A stretch of DNA of 64,000 nucleotides from Trichosporon coremiiforme (lineage: Eukaryota > Basidiomycota > Tremellomycetes > Trichosporonales > Trichosporonaceae), in assembly GCA_039545355.1 (NCBI GenBank), contig BCJJ01000013.1, positions 729,980 through 793,979 on the forward strand. The letters run 5' to 3'. Position 1 is the first letter of the stretch; each line of letters opens with the position of its first letter. Positions 31,054-42,156 of this stretch are shown in pieces. Made by a program: the position numbers and the translations under genes. A model generated the notes under the pieces. That model was not told the origin of the DNA. It searched no databases and saw only the letters and a program-made list of their open reading frames with translations.

Positions 31054-33629
31054 TCACTTGGCAGCAGCAGTGATGGTGAGCACCTTCTGGAGCATATCCT
31101 CCATCCTCGCCTGGGACGCCTTGACCTCGTCCCACTCCTCCTTGGACACGGTGACGGTCTTGCCGCCGCCCGCGGCGCCGTCGGAGCGGAAGATACGGCC
31201 GACGGACGAGCCAGTCGGCTTCCACTTCTTCTTCTTCTCGGACGCGAGGGGAGGGACGTCCTCCTCGTCCTTGGCCGGGAGGAGCGAGGGAGACAGAGTC
31301 GACGAGGGCTCCTCGGGACTCGCGAGGTCGAAGGCGGCGTGCAGGGTGAGGGCGTTGCCGCCACCGAAGAACGAGCTGTGTGTTAGCCTCAAAGGTAGAA
31401 CATGTGTAGCTGATAACTCACTCGAAGATGCCCGGGGTCTTGATCTTGTCGACGCAGACACCGGTGCGCTCCTGGATCTTGATGCGGCGACGGCTGAGCC
31501 TGTACCTGCTGCGCTCGTAGGCGGAAATGGCGAAGAGGATGGGGAAGTTGGTTGCCTTGATGAGAGTCACATTGACCGTGTGCACAGTCTCGGGGGACGC
31601 AACCTTGCTCATTGGGATGAGGATCACGAGCGCAAGCAGGTTGAACGGGGGAAGGTACATGAACACGGCGTCCGACTTGGCACCCTCGACCGTCGACACG
31701 ACGCGCTGGTACAGGTGCTCCTGCTGCGCGTTGTTGTTGATCGTGGCAAACTTGTTCGACACCATGGACACTGCCGGTTAGCTAGGTCCAGAGTCGCCGC
31801 AGCTGGGCTTGAGAGACTTACTGAGAGCAGTGATGAGGAAGGTGCTGCAGAGCGCAGAGTAACCGACGAGAATGATCGGACCGAAGTACTCGTGGAAACG
31901 CTCAGCGAGGCCGAAGGACATGCCGAAGCCGCCACCGAACCAGATCTTCATCATAAGCTTGACGATGGCGAAGGGCGAGAACTCGGGACGGCCGAGCATG
32001 TACAGCGCGAAGGCGACCCCGGAGAGCGCAACGGCCGCGAGCGCCATGAAGGAGACGTAGGTGGCGATCATGCCGCGGAGCTGGTTGTCAGCTTGGCCTC
32101 AACGAAATGCGCCAGCTTGGCCATACTTACCGCGATGACCACGACGTTGCTGCGAACGAAGAAGAATACGAGACGCGGGAGCAGGATACACGCGCCACAA
32201 GCGAGCACGTCGAACGCGAGGTCCGCAGTGCGCTTGTTGTGGTGGTACAGTCCGATACAGCGGAGGATCAGGTACGCGAAGAAGATGAGGATGAACGACA
32301 GGTCGAACACGTTCCAGGCGTTGGCGATGTACACTAGAGTCAGCTCGCGCAACACCTTCACTAAGCTTACCGGACCATCCGTTCTCGTTGGCGCCGGCCC
32401 ACTCGTTGACGATGAAACCGAGGGTGAAGAGGACGAACCAGATCTCGACGCCAGTCTGGTGCTTCAGGTCGCGGGCTGAGGTCAGCTAATGTGGTCGCGC
32501 AAATGGTAACTTGCACAGCTCTACTCACTGATCAGAGTCCACATGAAGAGTGCGATGAGGGTGGCGAACGTGCCAAACTCGATCCAGTGCCTCCAGCGGG
32601 GCACACGCAGGCGAGAAGTATCGAGCCAGCCGGCCTCGTATGGGTTGTAGGCATAGACGTCAAAGTCGTCGGCACGCTTCGCCTTGTGGCCCTTGCCGCG
32701 GCGGGGAGGAACGTAAGAGTCGGGGATGAGGGAGCGGTTCACGTCCGGCGCATAGACAAGGTCACCAGTGTAGATTGCACCGACTAGATGCTGCACAATC
32801 GGCTGCGAGAGAAGGCGCTTGGCGACGGAGACAATGGCGAGCTCGAGGGCCGAGTTCTTGTCCGCCTTCGCCTCGTCGGGGTTCTCGATCGCGGCCCAGA
32901 CCTCGTCGGGGGCACCGTCAAGCGGCGACCAGGGACGAACGAGCTCGGCGGCGAGCCCCTCGTCGCCGGGGGAAGGCCAGGTGCGGAGGAATTTCACTGT
33001 GCGTTAGCACGGGAGGAAAGTGCGCCGAGAGATAAGACTGGGTAGTCATGATCGCCACGCCGCCGCGCCCTGCATTGTGGTGACCGTGCACCTCAGTTGC
33101 ACTGCGCACGAAGCTCCTCCAGATTTGCAGTTTGAGGAAGGCACATTCAGATAGTCTCAGTGCCGTGAGGAGAACTCACTTGCGAGCAGCTCGCAGAATG
33201 CGGCACGGGTGGTCTGCAGGGGCTCATAGGACAGGTCCTCGTCGGCCAGGCGGAGGAACTGGACTCTGGTATATCAGCTCGTGTCTTCCCCGTGACATAC
33301 CGGTTGGCCATGAGCGCATAAAGCACGGCGCCAAGGGACTTGCTCGCATCGACGTTGTCTTCGTCATCATCGTCCTTGGCGGCCTGGGCGAGGGTAGCCT
33401 CGTCGGGGGTGTACCTGTCGAGAATGGGCTTGACGACGGAGAACTGGAACGCAGGGCTCTTGAGCTCGTCCCAAGTGAGCACGGCGTCGACGTCGGCAGT
33501 GATGCGAGCGTGCAGCTCATGCAGGAGTCCGTAGACAGTGGTCGGAACCGGCTGCTCGAGCGTGGACACGGTCGCGCTGCGCTGCACCTTTGTCGGTGAG
33601 CTGGAGCTCGAGCCCGTCAGAGACGACAT
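31054..33629 (-). CDS. YVC1: Vacuolar TRP-type calcium channel, Yvc1 family
   Basis: Eight exons on the minus strand: 33301-33629, 33180-33265, 32529-32996, 32371-32475, 32131-32333, 31822-32080, 31422-31770 and 31054-31375 (706 residues; yeast Yvc1 has 675). All phases agree. A cytosolic helical N-terminus (YGLLHELHARITADVD, VQFLRLADEDLSYEPL, VKRLLSQPIVQHLVGAIYTGDLVY) precedes six or more hydrophobic helices: WIEFGTFATLIALFMWTLI, VEIWFVLFTLGFIVNEWA, WNVFDLSFILIFFAYLIL, an S4-like Arg-containing helix, MIATYVSFMALAAVALSG, then a pore region with KIWFGGGFGMSF and the S6-like VGYSALCSTFLITALISMVSN. The C-tail holds RRRIKIQERTGV and an acidic/Lys-rich end. The family releases vacuolar calcium under osmotic shock and PI(3,5)P2. 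Divergent from D-lactate dehydrogenase. Confidence 0.88.
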
Positions 33630-34594
33630 GTTGTACCGTCTGTGTGTGTGGTCAGTGGGTGGTGGGCGAAATCAATGCACGATGCACACGCGCAGAAAAG
33701 AAGTCTCGCATCGCACACATGGTCTGAGCGTCTAAGCGCAACGGGATCTACCGCCTTGTCTGGATCTGAGTTGCTGGCGCGCTGGCGTTACGCGCAGCGC
33801 GCCTGTCAGTTGGGCCCAGCCCTGCGGTAGCCGGGTCCAGCCGCTGGGTCCAGTCGCTGTTTACAATCGCATGGCGCAAGCGAGCAAACGAGGCGATGTG
33901 TGATCGAGACAAGGGGTAAAAGGGGGAAAGGTGGGATAAGCCACGATGCAAGGATCGACGGTGGGGACGGTGGATGGAGTGGCAGCGACCTGGAGCGCGT
34001 GGTAGATGTAACTTGGACCCGCATCGGTCTTGGCGATCACGATCAGCTCGGTGTCAACAAAGGGCGATCGGGCGACATTCCGCGGCGCAGGCATCGATGC
34101 CGCCGGGCGGCCTTACGGCCCCAGACTTGTTCCAGGAACGACGCGACAACGGACCCCACACCGCCCTCCTCTCACTCTTTTGGCCCCGATGGAGCTCTTG
34201 GCCGCGGGGGCAAGGACGGAAAGTCGTCTACGCAGCTGCAGAGCAACCAGTCAACCAGTGCCGGCGGGACATCTGGGGAAGTCTCCGCATCGGATTTCTG
34301 ATCCTCACTCAACGACGACGTGCCCACCGCCCGATCGCGGATTTTGCTATTCCATTTGGCCTATTACATTTCTAATACGGCAACTCACGGCAGGACCTGC
34401 CGTTTAGTATCCCCTCACCAGTTCATTATCATTGGCGGTTTAGGGGAACCAAAGACATGACGCAGAAGCAGACGGGCCAGAGTGGTCGGCTCAGTCCGTG
34501 ATCAAGGTCGGTCGGTCGGTTCATAAAGTCATTCCAGTACCGGACGCGTGCTTCTCCCATCTCCATCCCCACTCTCCTCTCCATTACCACGACC
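33630..34594. promoter_or_regulatory. Divergent promoter YVC1 / D-lactate dehydrogenase
   Basis: About 965 bases between divergent ATGs. Short open frames only. The 40 bases before the DLD ATG are CT-rich (CCATCTCCATCCCCACTCTCC), resembling a leader. No recognised element. Confidence 0.45.
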
Positions 34595-36658
34595 ATGTTC
34601 GCGCTCCGAACACTGTGCCGGGGGCCTCGCCCTCTGAGCTCCTCCAGCTCCGCCGCGCGCACCCTTCGTGCGCCCCGCGCGACTCCCGTCCGCTTCAACA
34701 GCAGCTCGTCCAAGCCGACCCAGGCGCAGTGGGAGGCCGCCGCCAAGCGCAACCGTACCGCCAACATGTGGCTGTCGGGCGCCGTTGTTGCAGGCTCGTT
34801 TGCGCTGGGCTTCGTCGTTTGCCAGACCCTGTACAACAGCAAGAAGGAGCCGCCGACGTTCCTCCTCCCGTCCAACCTCGGTATCGAGCTCCAGGAGAAG
34901 ACGCAGCCGAGCTACGGTTCCGTCGCCGACTACCACAAGTGTATCGACGAGATCCGCGAGCTCTACAAGAACAAGGGCAAGGAGGACAGCGTCTCGACTG
35001 ACGCCGACGACCTCCGCTCCCACGGTATTTCGGACTGGAGCTACCACGGCGCCGAACTCCCCACCGTCGTCGTCTGGGTCGACAGCACCGAGGAGGTCCA
35101 GGACCTCGTCAACATCTCTCGCAAGTACCGCGTCCCCATCACGCCGTTCTCGGGTGGTACCTCGCTTGAGGGACACTTCTCTTCGGTGAGTAGCAAGCGG
35201 GCGAGAGCGCCGCTGCGCCGGCAGCCAATGAGGCGGGGCAGATCCAGCTGTGTGCTGCGGGGTGCCCTTGTTGTAGCCATGACATGCTCGGCTCAGCGCC
35301 CTCTGGACCCGGAACCGACCCGATAACGAACCATGCTGACTCCCAGCCCTACGGCGGTATCTCGCTCGACCTCTCGCACATGGACAAGGTCATCTCCGTC
35401 TCCGAGAAGGACGGAGAGGTTGTCTGCCAGGCCGGTGTCCGATGGGAGGACCTGAACGAGCAGCTCGCTGCCCGTGGCATTCCCCTCTTCTTCCCCCTCG
35501 ACCCCGGACCCGGAGCGACTCTCGGTGGTATGGCCGGCACTGGCTGCTCGGGCACCAACGCCGTCCGCTACGGTACCGCCAAGGGCGAGTGGTTCCTGAA
35601 CCTGGTGAGTAACGCGCAGAAGGGGCGGAGTATACTCCGCCAATGCCCCAGAGCGAGTCATGTGATGCCGATTTGCTGAGCCCCAGACCGTCGTCCTTCC
35701 CACCGGAGAGGTCATCAAGACCCGCTCGAAGGCGCGCAAGTCGTCTGCCGGCTGGGACGCGACCAAGATCTTCCTCGGCGCCGAGGGCACGCTCGGTATC
35801 GTCACCGAGTGCACTGTCAAGCTCGCCCCTCTTCTCCCGACCAAGGTCGCCGTCATGAACTTCCCCGGTGTCGAGGAGGCTGTTGCCGCCGCCACCGAGA
35901 TTGTGAACCACGGCTACCCCGTCCAGTGTGTCGAGTACCTCGACTCGCGCACGATGCGCGCGATCAACGAGGGCGGTATCGCCGGCCGCAAGTACCCCGA
36001 GAAGGACTCGCTCTTCTTCAAGTTCCAGGGCACCGACGGCATCATGAACGAGACGGCCAAGGGCGTCGTCAGCCTCGCGAAGCAGCACGGCGGCAAGGAC
36101 TTTGAGTTCTCCGCCACGGACGCCGACGGCGAGAAGCTCTGGGCCGGCCGCAAGGCTGCCCTCTGGTCTGTGCTTTCCATGCGCCCCGACGGCCGTGTCT
36201 GGACCACCGACGTGTGCGTCCCCATCTCCAAGCTGCCCAAGCTGGTCGAGGAGACGGCCGAGGACTTTGAGAAGCGCGGCCTCGAGGCGTGCCACTTCGG
36301 CCACGTCGGTGACGGAAACGTCCACACCCTCGCCCTCTTCTCGGACGACGAGGAGCTCGAGCGCGTCCGCGTCGCCGTGCACGAGATGGTCGAGCGCGCC
36401 ATCCGTCTCGGCGGAACGTGCTCGGGCGAGCACGGCGTCGGCCTCGGCAAGATCGAGTACCTCAACACCGAGCTTGGCCAGGGTACCGTCAACCTCATGG
36501 AGACGGTCAAGCGCACCATCGACCCCCTCGACCTCTTCAACCCCGGAAAGGTCTACCCGAACATTCACCCGAAGCACTCTTCGGGCGACGGACACGGCCC
36601 CAAGGAGCACGCGCACGGCGTCGACGCGAGCATCGGAAAGAAGGAGGAGAAGGCTTAA
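34595..36658 (+). CDS. DLD1: D-lactate dehydrogenase (cytochrome c), mitochondrial
   Basis: Three exons: 34595-35185, 35347-35604 and 35687-36658 (606 residues). The N-terminus is a Ser/Arg/Ala-rich presequence (MFALRTLCRGPRPLSSSSS) followed by an inner-membrane helix (MWLSGAVVAGSFALGFVVC, about 58-76), the arrangement of yeast Dld1, which faces the intermembrane space. The FAD-binding PCMH-type domain contains PTVVVWVDSTEEVQDLV, ITPFSGGTSLEGH, FFPLDPGPGATLGGMAGTG and FLGAEGTLGIVTE. The C-terminal cap has HFGHVGDGNVH and GTCSGEHGVGLGK, which bind substrate and metal. The enzyme oxidises D-lactate to pyruvate and passes electrons to cytochrome c. The very biased codon use suggests high expression. 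A short Lys/His tail follows the conserved NPGKVYP end. Confidence 0.95.
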
Positions 36659-37308
36659 AAAGGGGCTTACATCCCCACTGGCAACGGCAACAGCCGCTCT
36701 GCCTTCGGCGAAGAGCCTCTCTGCGCGCTCATCGAGGTGTAGAGGGGGAGGATACAGGAAGCAGCAAGATCTGTAGAACTAAGATGGATATTGGGATTCT
36801 CTTGGCTAACGTGTTTGTGGCGCTGATTATGAGAGCTACCGATTGCCACACTGACCATTGCGTTTCCAGCCAGGGAGGGTCTGCCATGGCAGCCTGGTGA
36901 GGTGTACCGCAAGCAAGACAGGTGGTGGGGGTCTGAAGGGTGGCTTCACATTCGATGACAATCGCCGAGGCTGACGAACACGTCTCTCGCAACGCACACT
37001 CGTGAGCTTGCGAGATAGGCGCGAGGGCGTCGAGATTGTCGCATCTAACGACGGGCGTACATCTGACACACAGTCCCCCATCAGAGACCACCGCCTTCTA
37101 TGCGCCCGCATCTGGAGGACACAGAGGGGGATCTGTCCGTCTGCTGTCAGTCAGACGCACCTTCCCAGGATCTTTGGCTTGCCCAAAGGACCTCAACGGT
37201 ACTTAACGCTGTTCTTCCTCTCCCTCTCCCTCCATCGACCGACTGCTCGACCGCGCACGTCTTCCTCATCGACATTGTCCCGATTCATTGCCGCTGTCAA
37301 GACCCATA
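36659..37308. other. 3' flank of DLD1 and start of unexplained region
   Basis: About 650 bases. The right part (37200-37308) is pyrimidine-rich (CTGTTCTTCCTCTCCCTCTCCC) and looks like a leader or promoter ending at the first GTGAGT of the intron-like series. No clear coding sequence with an ATG. Confidence 0.4.
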
Positions 37309-39127
37309 GTGAGTGGGAAATCCTCGCTCAGCGCTATCCTCCTCGCCCGCGTCACCGACATCTCCGTGCCGGACCAACGCGGGTCTCGATCCGCGGCTGG
37401 CCTGGTACACCACGCCAACGATCCCTCTGTGCTGATTGCATCCGGCACCCGCGGACCCTCTCCCTCGCATTCTGAGGGGAGAGTGGCCGATATATTCTGG
37501 CTAGCCGGGGCTGATGGGTCGTGATTGTCGATTGTACCGACATCAACGCCCCGGCCGACGCGCTGTACCGCGACCCCACGAGACGCTGACTCTAGGTAAT
37601 ACACTGCGCAAGGTTACGGGCGAGGAGTTTCTCGCTCAGCACTGTCCCTCTGCCCGCGTCACCGACTCTGTGTCGGTCTCGACGTGGGCTCGACGCACGG
37701 CGCTGGCTTGGTACACCACCCATGATCGACGGGTCCAGATTGCATCGCGCACCCACGGACCGCAGGCGAGCGGCCGCTACCTGTTCTTTCGCACCTGGGC
37801 ATTGACTGGGTCACTGCCGATTGTATCACGGCCGCCCCAGCGGGTGCGGGTACGACGACCCAAGGACGTGCTGACTCAAGTCTCCTATTGAACCACCTAG
37901 TTCCACACCATTCACCAGTCCCGTGAGTATCCTCACTCAGCGGTTCGATCTTGAAGTCAATGCCGTCCCGGAACGCTGGTGTCGACTGTCGGCCTGGTCG
38001 TGCTCGGGCTTCGGCGACCGCGTCCGAGGGCGGGCAATAACACCGCGTCCGGCCCATCGTGTCTTGTGCGTGCCGGCGTCCCGGCCTGAAATCCGAGTCG
38101 GGCGGGTCGGGCGTCCCCTTCGAAATCGACACGAACGCAGGCGTCCGGGTCGAGCGGGTCTGGCACCGGGTTGTGGCGTCCCAGCGTCCAAGGCTCGGCG
38201 GGAGGGCACGAGTGCATGGTCCGGACTCTGGCGTGGGCGCAGTTGTTTGAGGCGGTCTGGCCGGCATCCAGCACTCGGAGGCGGGGGGCGTTCCCATTCT
38301 GCTCTCGCTTCGGCAGGGCTGTTCTGCACCCACTCAGCGTCGAACATACCGGGCGGCGCTGACTGTAGACACTCGTCCTTGAATGACAAGAATTCGTGAG
38401 GCAGACAACGTACATTACAGTGAGTCATCACTCAGCGCCACCCCTCCTCCGTGCCAGAGGCACAGAGTCATTCCCATGGTACCAAGGATTGACTCACGGG
38501 CGGCCGATTGACTTCAAGCCCCCGGGCGCGCTCCCGTCCCCTCTCGAGGGCGACGTGGATTCCAGCCCGCACTCTCTCTCTGGGCGACACCGCCAAAGGG
38601 CGGCAGGGGAGGACGCCACTGGTGTCCATTCTGGTTGCGAATGCGATCGATGTTGTACGTCCGTTCGCACGACACTGCCGCTGGTACTGCGACATACCGA
38701 GGATGGCCGGCATGGGTCCGCGCACGACTGGGTCGGTGAGCGGCCGGCTATCTGTCTTCGCGACCTTGGCGGCGCTGACTATACTATAGGCTTGTCCTCC
38801 AGGCTCACACCTCCGGAAATCCGAGAAGGAAGACATGACGGCAGAAAAGGTCAGAGAGATCAGTGGAGTGTTTGGTGAGTCACGGTGAGTCATCACTCAG
38901 GCCGTTACGACGAACGGTCGCGCGTGCGAGTGTCCCAGCCGCTGGGTCGACTCTGTATGCCCTGCGACCTGTCGAGTGGCGACAGTGACGGACCGCCCCG
39001 ATTCGTCCTGCCTCGGACTGCCTCGGTGTGGTCGGTGCCGGGGGCGGGGATGTGAGCTCTGCACTCGCCCGCCACACCTGCCCATGCCCCAGACGGCGCT
39101 GACAGATAGGTTTCCTACTTCTTGTAG
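37309..39127 (+). repeat. Five intron-like units with shared ends (repeat series)
   Basis: Five consecutive units share a 5' end of the form GTGAGT(n)TC(A/G)CTCAGC and, near the 3' end, GCGCTGAC/GTGCTGAC followed by an AG. Approximate units: U1 37309-37595, U2 37620-37900 (donor-like GCGAGG instead of GTGAGT), U3 37923-38368, U4 38420-38802, U5 38875-39127. U4 and U5 share the exact string GTGAGTCATCACTCAG (the U5 copy at 38885). U1 and U2 are alignable over most of their length at about 305 bases offset (GCTGGCYTGGTACACCAC; GATTGCATC..GCACCC.CGGACC). Between the units lie pieces of only about 20-75 bases. The units are much longer (about 250-450 nt) than nearly all other introns in the window. 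They could be introns of one unusual gene, introner-like copies, or a noncoding transcript. Confidence 0.55.
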
Positions 39128-39222
39128 ACACTGGGATCGATGCATCTTGTGTTACACGGACTGTCATTAGTGATCTGTGCCCAGGCACAATCTGCGATCA
39201 GCGACTGCCGGTCGTTAGTTGA
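38383..39222 (+). CDS. Possible small spliced gene (67 residues), tentative
   Basis: Joining 38383-38419, 38803-38874 and 39128-39222 at the ends of units U4 and U5 gives an uninterrupted frame from an ATG to TGA. The product begins MTRIREADNVHYSSHLRKSE, is strongly charged in the first half (KEDMTAEKVREISGVF), and ends with a Cys-containing segment (CVTRTVISDLC). Donors are GTGAGT, and acceptors CCTCCAG and CTTGTAG lie 20-28 nt after a CTGAC branch-like site. Upstream exons in the same series could be 5' leader. I recognise no family. The only evidence is frame and splice agreement, so it may be fortuitous. Confidence 0.28.
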
Positions 39223-39356
39223 CGGTCAAGAGAAGTCTGCCACTGCTGAGGTCCTCACGTATATTCATACAAGTCTGGTGTTACTGCACAGTTGTCTAGT
39301 TACGTGTTCAATGCTTCTCTCACGAGTGTTTTCTTGCTGCCGCCCCGCAGTCGCGC

Positions 39357-40799
39357 CTAGTGGTCACGGTCGGCGAGGGGAATGACGTCGAGCTCGTCGA
39401 ACGTGGAGAGACCCTTGCCGATGATCTCAACTGCGCGGCGGATCTCCTCCTCGCTGATGACGAGCGGGGGCGCGAAGCGGATGATGTCGCGGTGCGTCGG
39501 CTTGCAGAGGATGCCGAGGTCGGCGAGGACGAGGCAGAGCTCCCAGGCTCCGCGGCCCTTCTTGGAGACGTTCGGGTCGATGATGACGCCGTTGAAGAGA
39601 CCACGGCCACGGATCTGCTTGACGTAGGACGAGTTGAGCGCGGCGACGCCGTCACGGAAGATCTTGCCGAGACGTTCGGAGCGGGCGGCGAGGTCCTCGC
39701 GCACGAGGACGTCGAGGGCGGTCGAAGCGACAGCACAACCGAGCGGGTTGCCGCCGTAGGTCGAGCCGTGCTCTCCGGGCTTCAGGCAGCCCATGACCTC
39801 CTTCGAGCTGAGGACGCACGAGACGGGGTACATACCGCCCGAGAGAGCCTTGCCGAGGATGACCATGTCGGGCTTGATGCCGTCGTGCTCGTAGCAGAGC
39901 ATCTTGCCCGTGCGGCAGAGACCGGTCTGAATCTCGTCGCAGATCAGGAGAACGTTGTGCTTCTTGCACAGCTCCGAGACCTTCTTCAGGTATCCGTCGT
40001 CGGGGACGAAGATGCCCGCCTCACCCTGGATCGGCTCGACCAGGAACGCAGCAACCTCAGATCCGTACGCCTCCAGCGCGGCCTCGAGATCCTCGGCGTG
40101 GTTGTAACGGATGACCTTGCCGTCAACGTTGGGACCGACCTTCTCGAGGAAGGGGCCAAAGTCGTTGCGAGCCTCCTGGTCGGTTGACATCGAGATGATA
40201 CCAATCGTGCGGCCGTGGAAGTTGCCCTCGACGGAGAGGACGCGAGCCTTGCCCTCCGGGATCTTCTTGACCTGGTAGCCCCACTTGCGAGCAAGCTTGA
40301 TCGCAGTCTCAACGGCCTCGGCACCAGTGTTCATCGGCAGCATCTGCTCAAAGCCGAACATCTCGGTGACCTTCTTGGCGAAAGGTCCGAGGCCAGTCGA
40401 GTAGAAGGCACGCGAGGAGAGCGTCAGAGTGGAAGCCTGCTGGACGAGCGTGTTGACTGCGGGGTCAGCTTTGTCACGATGTCGTGTTTCAAGACTCACG
40501 GATGTCGGGGTGGCAGTGGCCCTGGTTGACGGCGCTGGAGTTAGCTAGGCAGCAGCTCCTCAGCTTACGAGTAGGCAGCGAGGAAGTCGAGGTACTCCTT
40601 GCCCTCGGGGTCCCAGACGGTGGCACCCTTGCCGCGGGCAATGCAGACGGGGAGCGGGTGGTAGTTGTGACTGCATGTCAGTTGATGGAGCTCACAATCA
40701 GACTTACGCAGAGTACTCGGACTCGAGCTCCATGATGTTCTGGGTCGAGTACTTGGCCTTACCAGCGGCAGGCTCGGTGGAGGTCGCGACGGGGGCCAT
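39357..40799 (-). CDS. CAR2: Ornithine aminotransferase
   Basis: Four exons: 40708-40799, 40569-40670, 40500-40534 and 39357-40456 (442 residues); introns 37, 34 and 43 nt. It is a class III PLP aminotransferase converting ornithine and 2-oxoglutarate to glutamate semialdehyde and glutamate in arginine breakdown. Family blocks: [91 protein letters not shown] and [16 protein letters not shown]. The PLP-binding lysine is Lys279 in [16 protein letters not shown]. The length matches eukaryotic OAT without a long presequence, so it is probably cytosolic as in yeast Car2. The tail ends PLADRDH. Confidence 0.95.
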
Positions 40800-42156
40800 G
40801 GTGGTGGATGAGAGGTGGTAGTGTGTGCTGAAGGGGTGTGTGTATCAGTGAGTTGGAGGAAGGTCTCTGGAGTGTTGAGATAAGACGAGGAAGAGAGACG
40901 GAGAGTACAGAGGAGGCACGGCGGCTGGACGGTCGAGGTAGATATATATCGGGCGGAGCCAGCCAAAGAGCGGGGCAGGAGGGCAAGCAGAGCGCAGAGC
41001 GGTTATGCGCGGGGGTTGCGGGGTCGTATGCGGGGTGAGCGAGCCAAGTCAAATGAGTCGTGAGTCGGGTGCAGATTACACACGTCGCACTAAGCGCCCG
41101 CCTGCGACTCGGGCGATACGCCTGAGATCCGAGATCCCTTATCCTATCAGCCAGACTTGCCCACCACAGGTGCCGCCTTGCCCGGCTTTGTCTTCTCCGT
41201 ACCATTGAATTCACCGCATCAACGTATCGCATCTCTGCGTATCTCGTCCTTCTTGCCCATCGGTCTCCTGCAGCCCGAGGCGCCAGATTATTTTCAGAGA
41301 TGCATGTTGCAGACTTTTTTTCGTTGTGTGTTGTTGAAAAGCAGACATGAAACGGGTGGGTGGCAACTGATGCACAGGAGTGGAATTCCGAGATCCGAGG
41401 AATCGCGGTCCCCTCACGCCACCCACGTCAAGCTCGCCATTCAACCCATCGTCCCCGTCGACCGACTACTTGAAGCGGGTGCACGACATGTGCATTGGAG
41501 GTGCGTCGCAGACGTCTTGGTTCTTCCACTGGGGGCTGTCTCCCTCGGTTGACTCGTAAACTGTTGTTTGCGGCAATCTAGAGGGGAGGGTGGCAGTCTC
41601 GCACCCAGTTTGTGAGTTTTGATCGCCGACCATCCGGATTCTCGGCGCCGGGGCGCGGGTCAACTTGCGAAGCTTGCGGTGCTGGCGGCGACGTGGAGTG
41701 GTCAAACGGCCAGGGGCATGACGTTTGAAGGCGGACTCAATCGTCGATCCCAATCACGTGATCATCACGCTACGTTCACGCGACCCAATGACCACGCTCC
41801 TCTGCAGCGGGTGCCACCGCATTGAAGCGGGACTATCAAGCTCAAGCTTCATACAGCCAGGCAGTCCGGTCAGTCAGCCAGCCAGCCAACCGATTGTTGG
41901 CCGGTCACGACGTCCACCATCCAGCCCAGCACTCGAGCTGTCTGTCTCGGCCACTCTCCACACATTCACACCACACTCTTTCTCAACCTGCAAGCACCCC
42001 ACGGCCACCGTCGATCCCAGATTGACGTAGACAGCCTCCTGCGCTCGTCACAAAAGCCAAAAGGCACCCCGGAGCCTCGCTGTCGGCACCACGTCCCCGA
42101 TCGTCGACCTCCGCCCAAGCCGCCCCTAACAGGGCGCTTCCAGCTGGGACACCGCC
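40800..42156. promoter_or_regulatory. Divergent promoter CAR2 / Ark-type kinase
   Basis: About 1.36 kb between divergent starts. A TATATATA-containing sequence near 40940-40950, on the CAR2 side about 145 bases upstream of its ATG, is a good TATA-box candidate. The kinase side (about 41860-42140) is pyrimidine-rich with repeated CAGCCAGCCA-type runs. No gene is seen. Confidence 0.5.

Noticed and set aside
31058..32479. 473-codon plus-strand frame opposite YVC1
   Set aside because: It crosses several well-formed minus-strand introns and exons of YVC1. Its translation is low-complexity and shadow-like.
35390..36616. 408-codon minus-strand frame opposite DLD1
   Set aside because: Shadow of highly biased DLD1 codons, with no recognisable motif.
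36418..36900. Plus-strand frame running past the DLD1 stop
   Set aside because: It is in a different frame from DLD1. The DLD1 frame ends properly after its conserved C-terminus.
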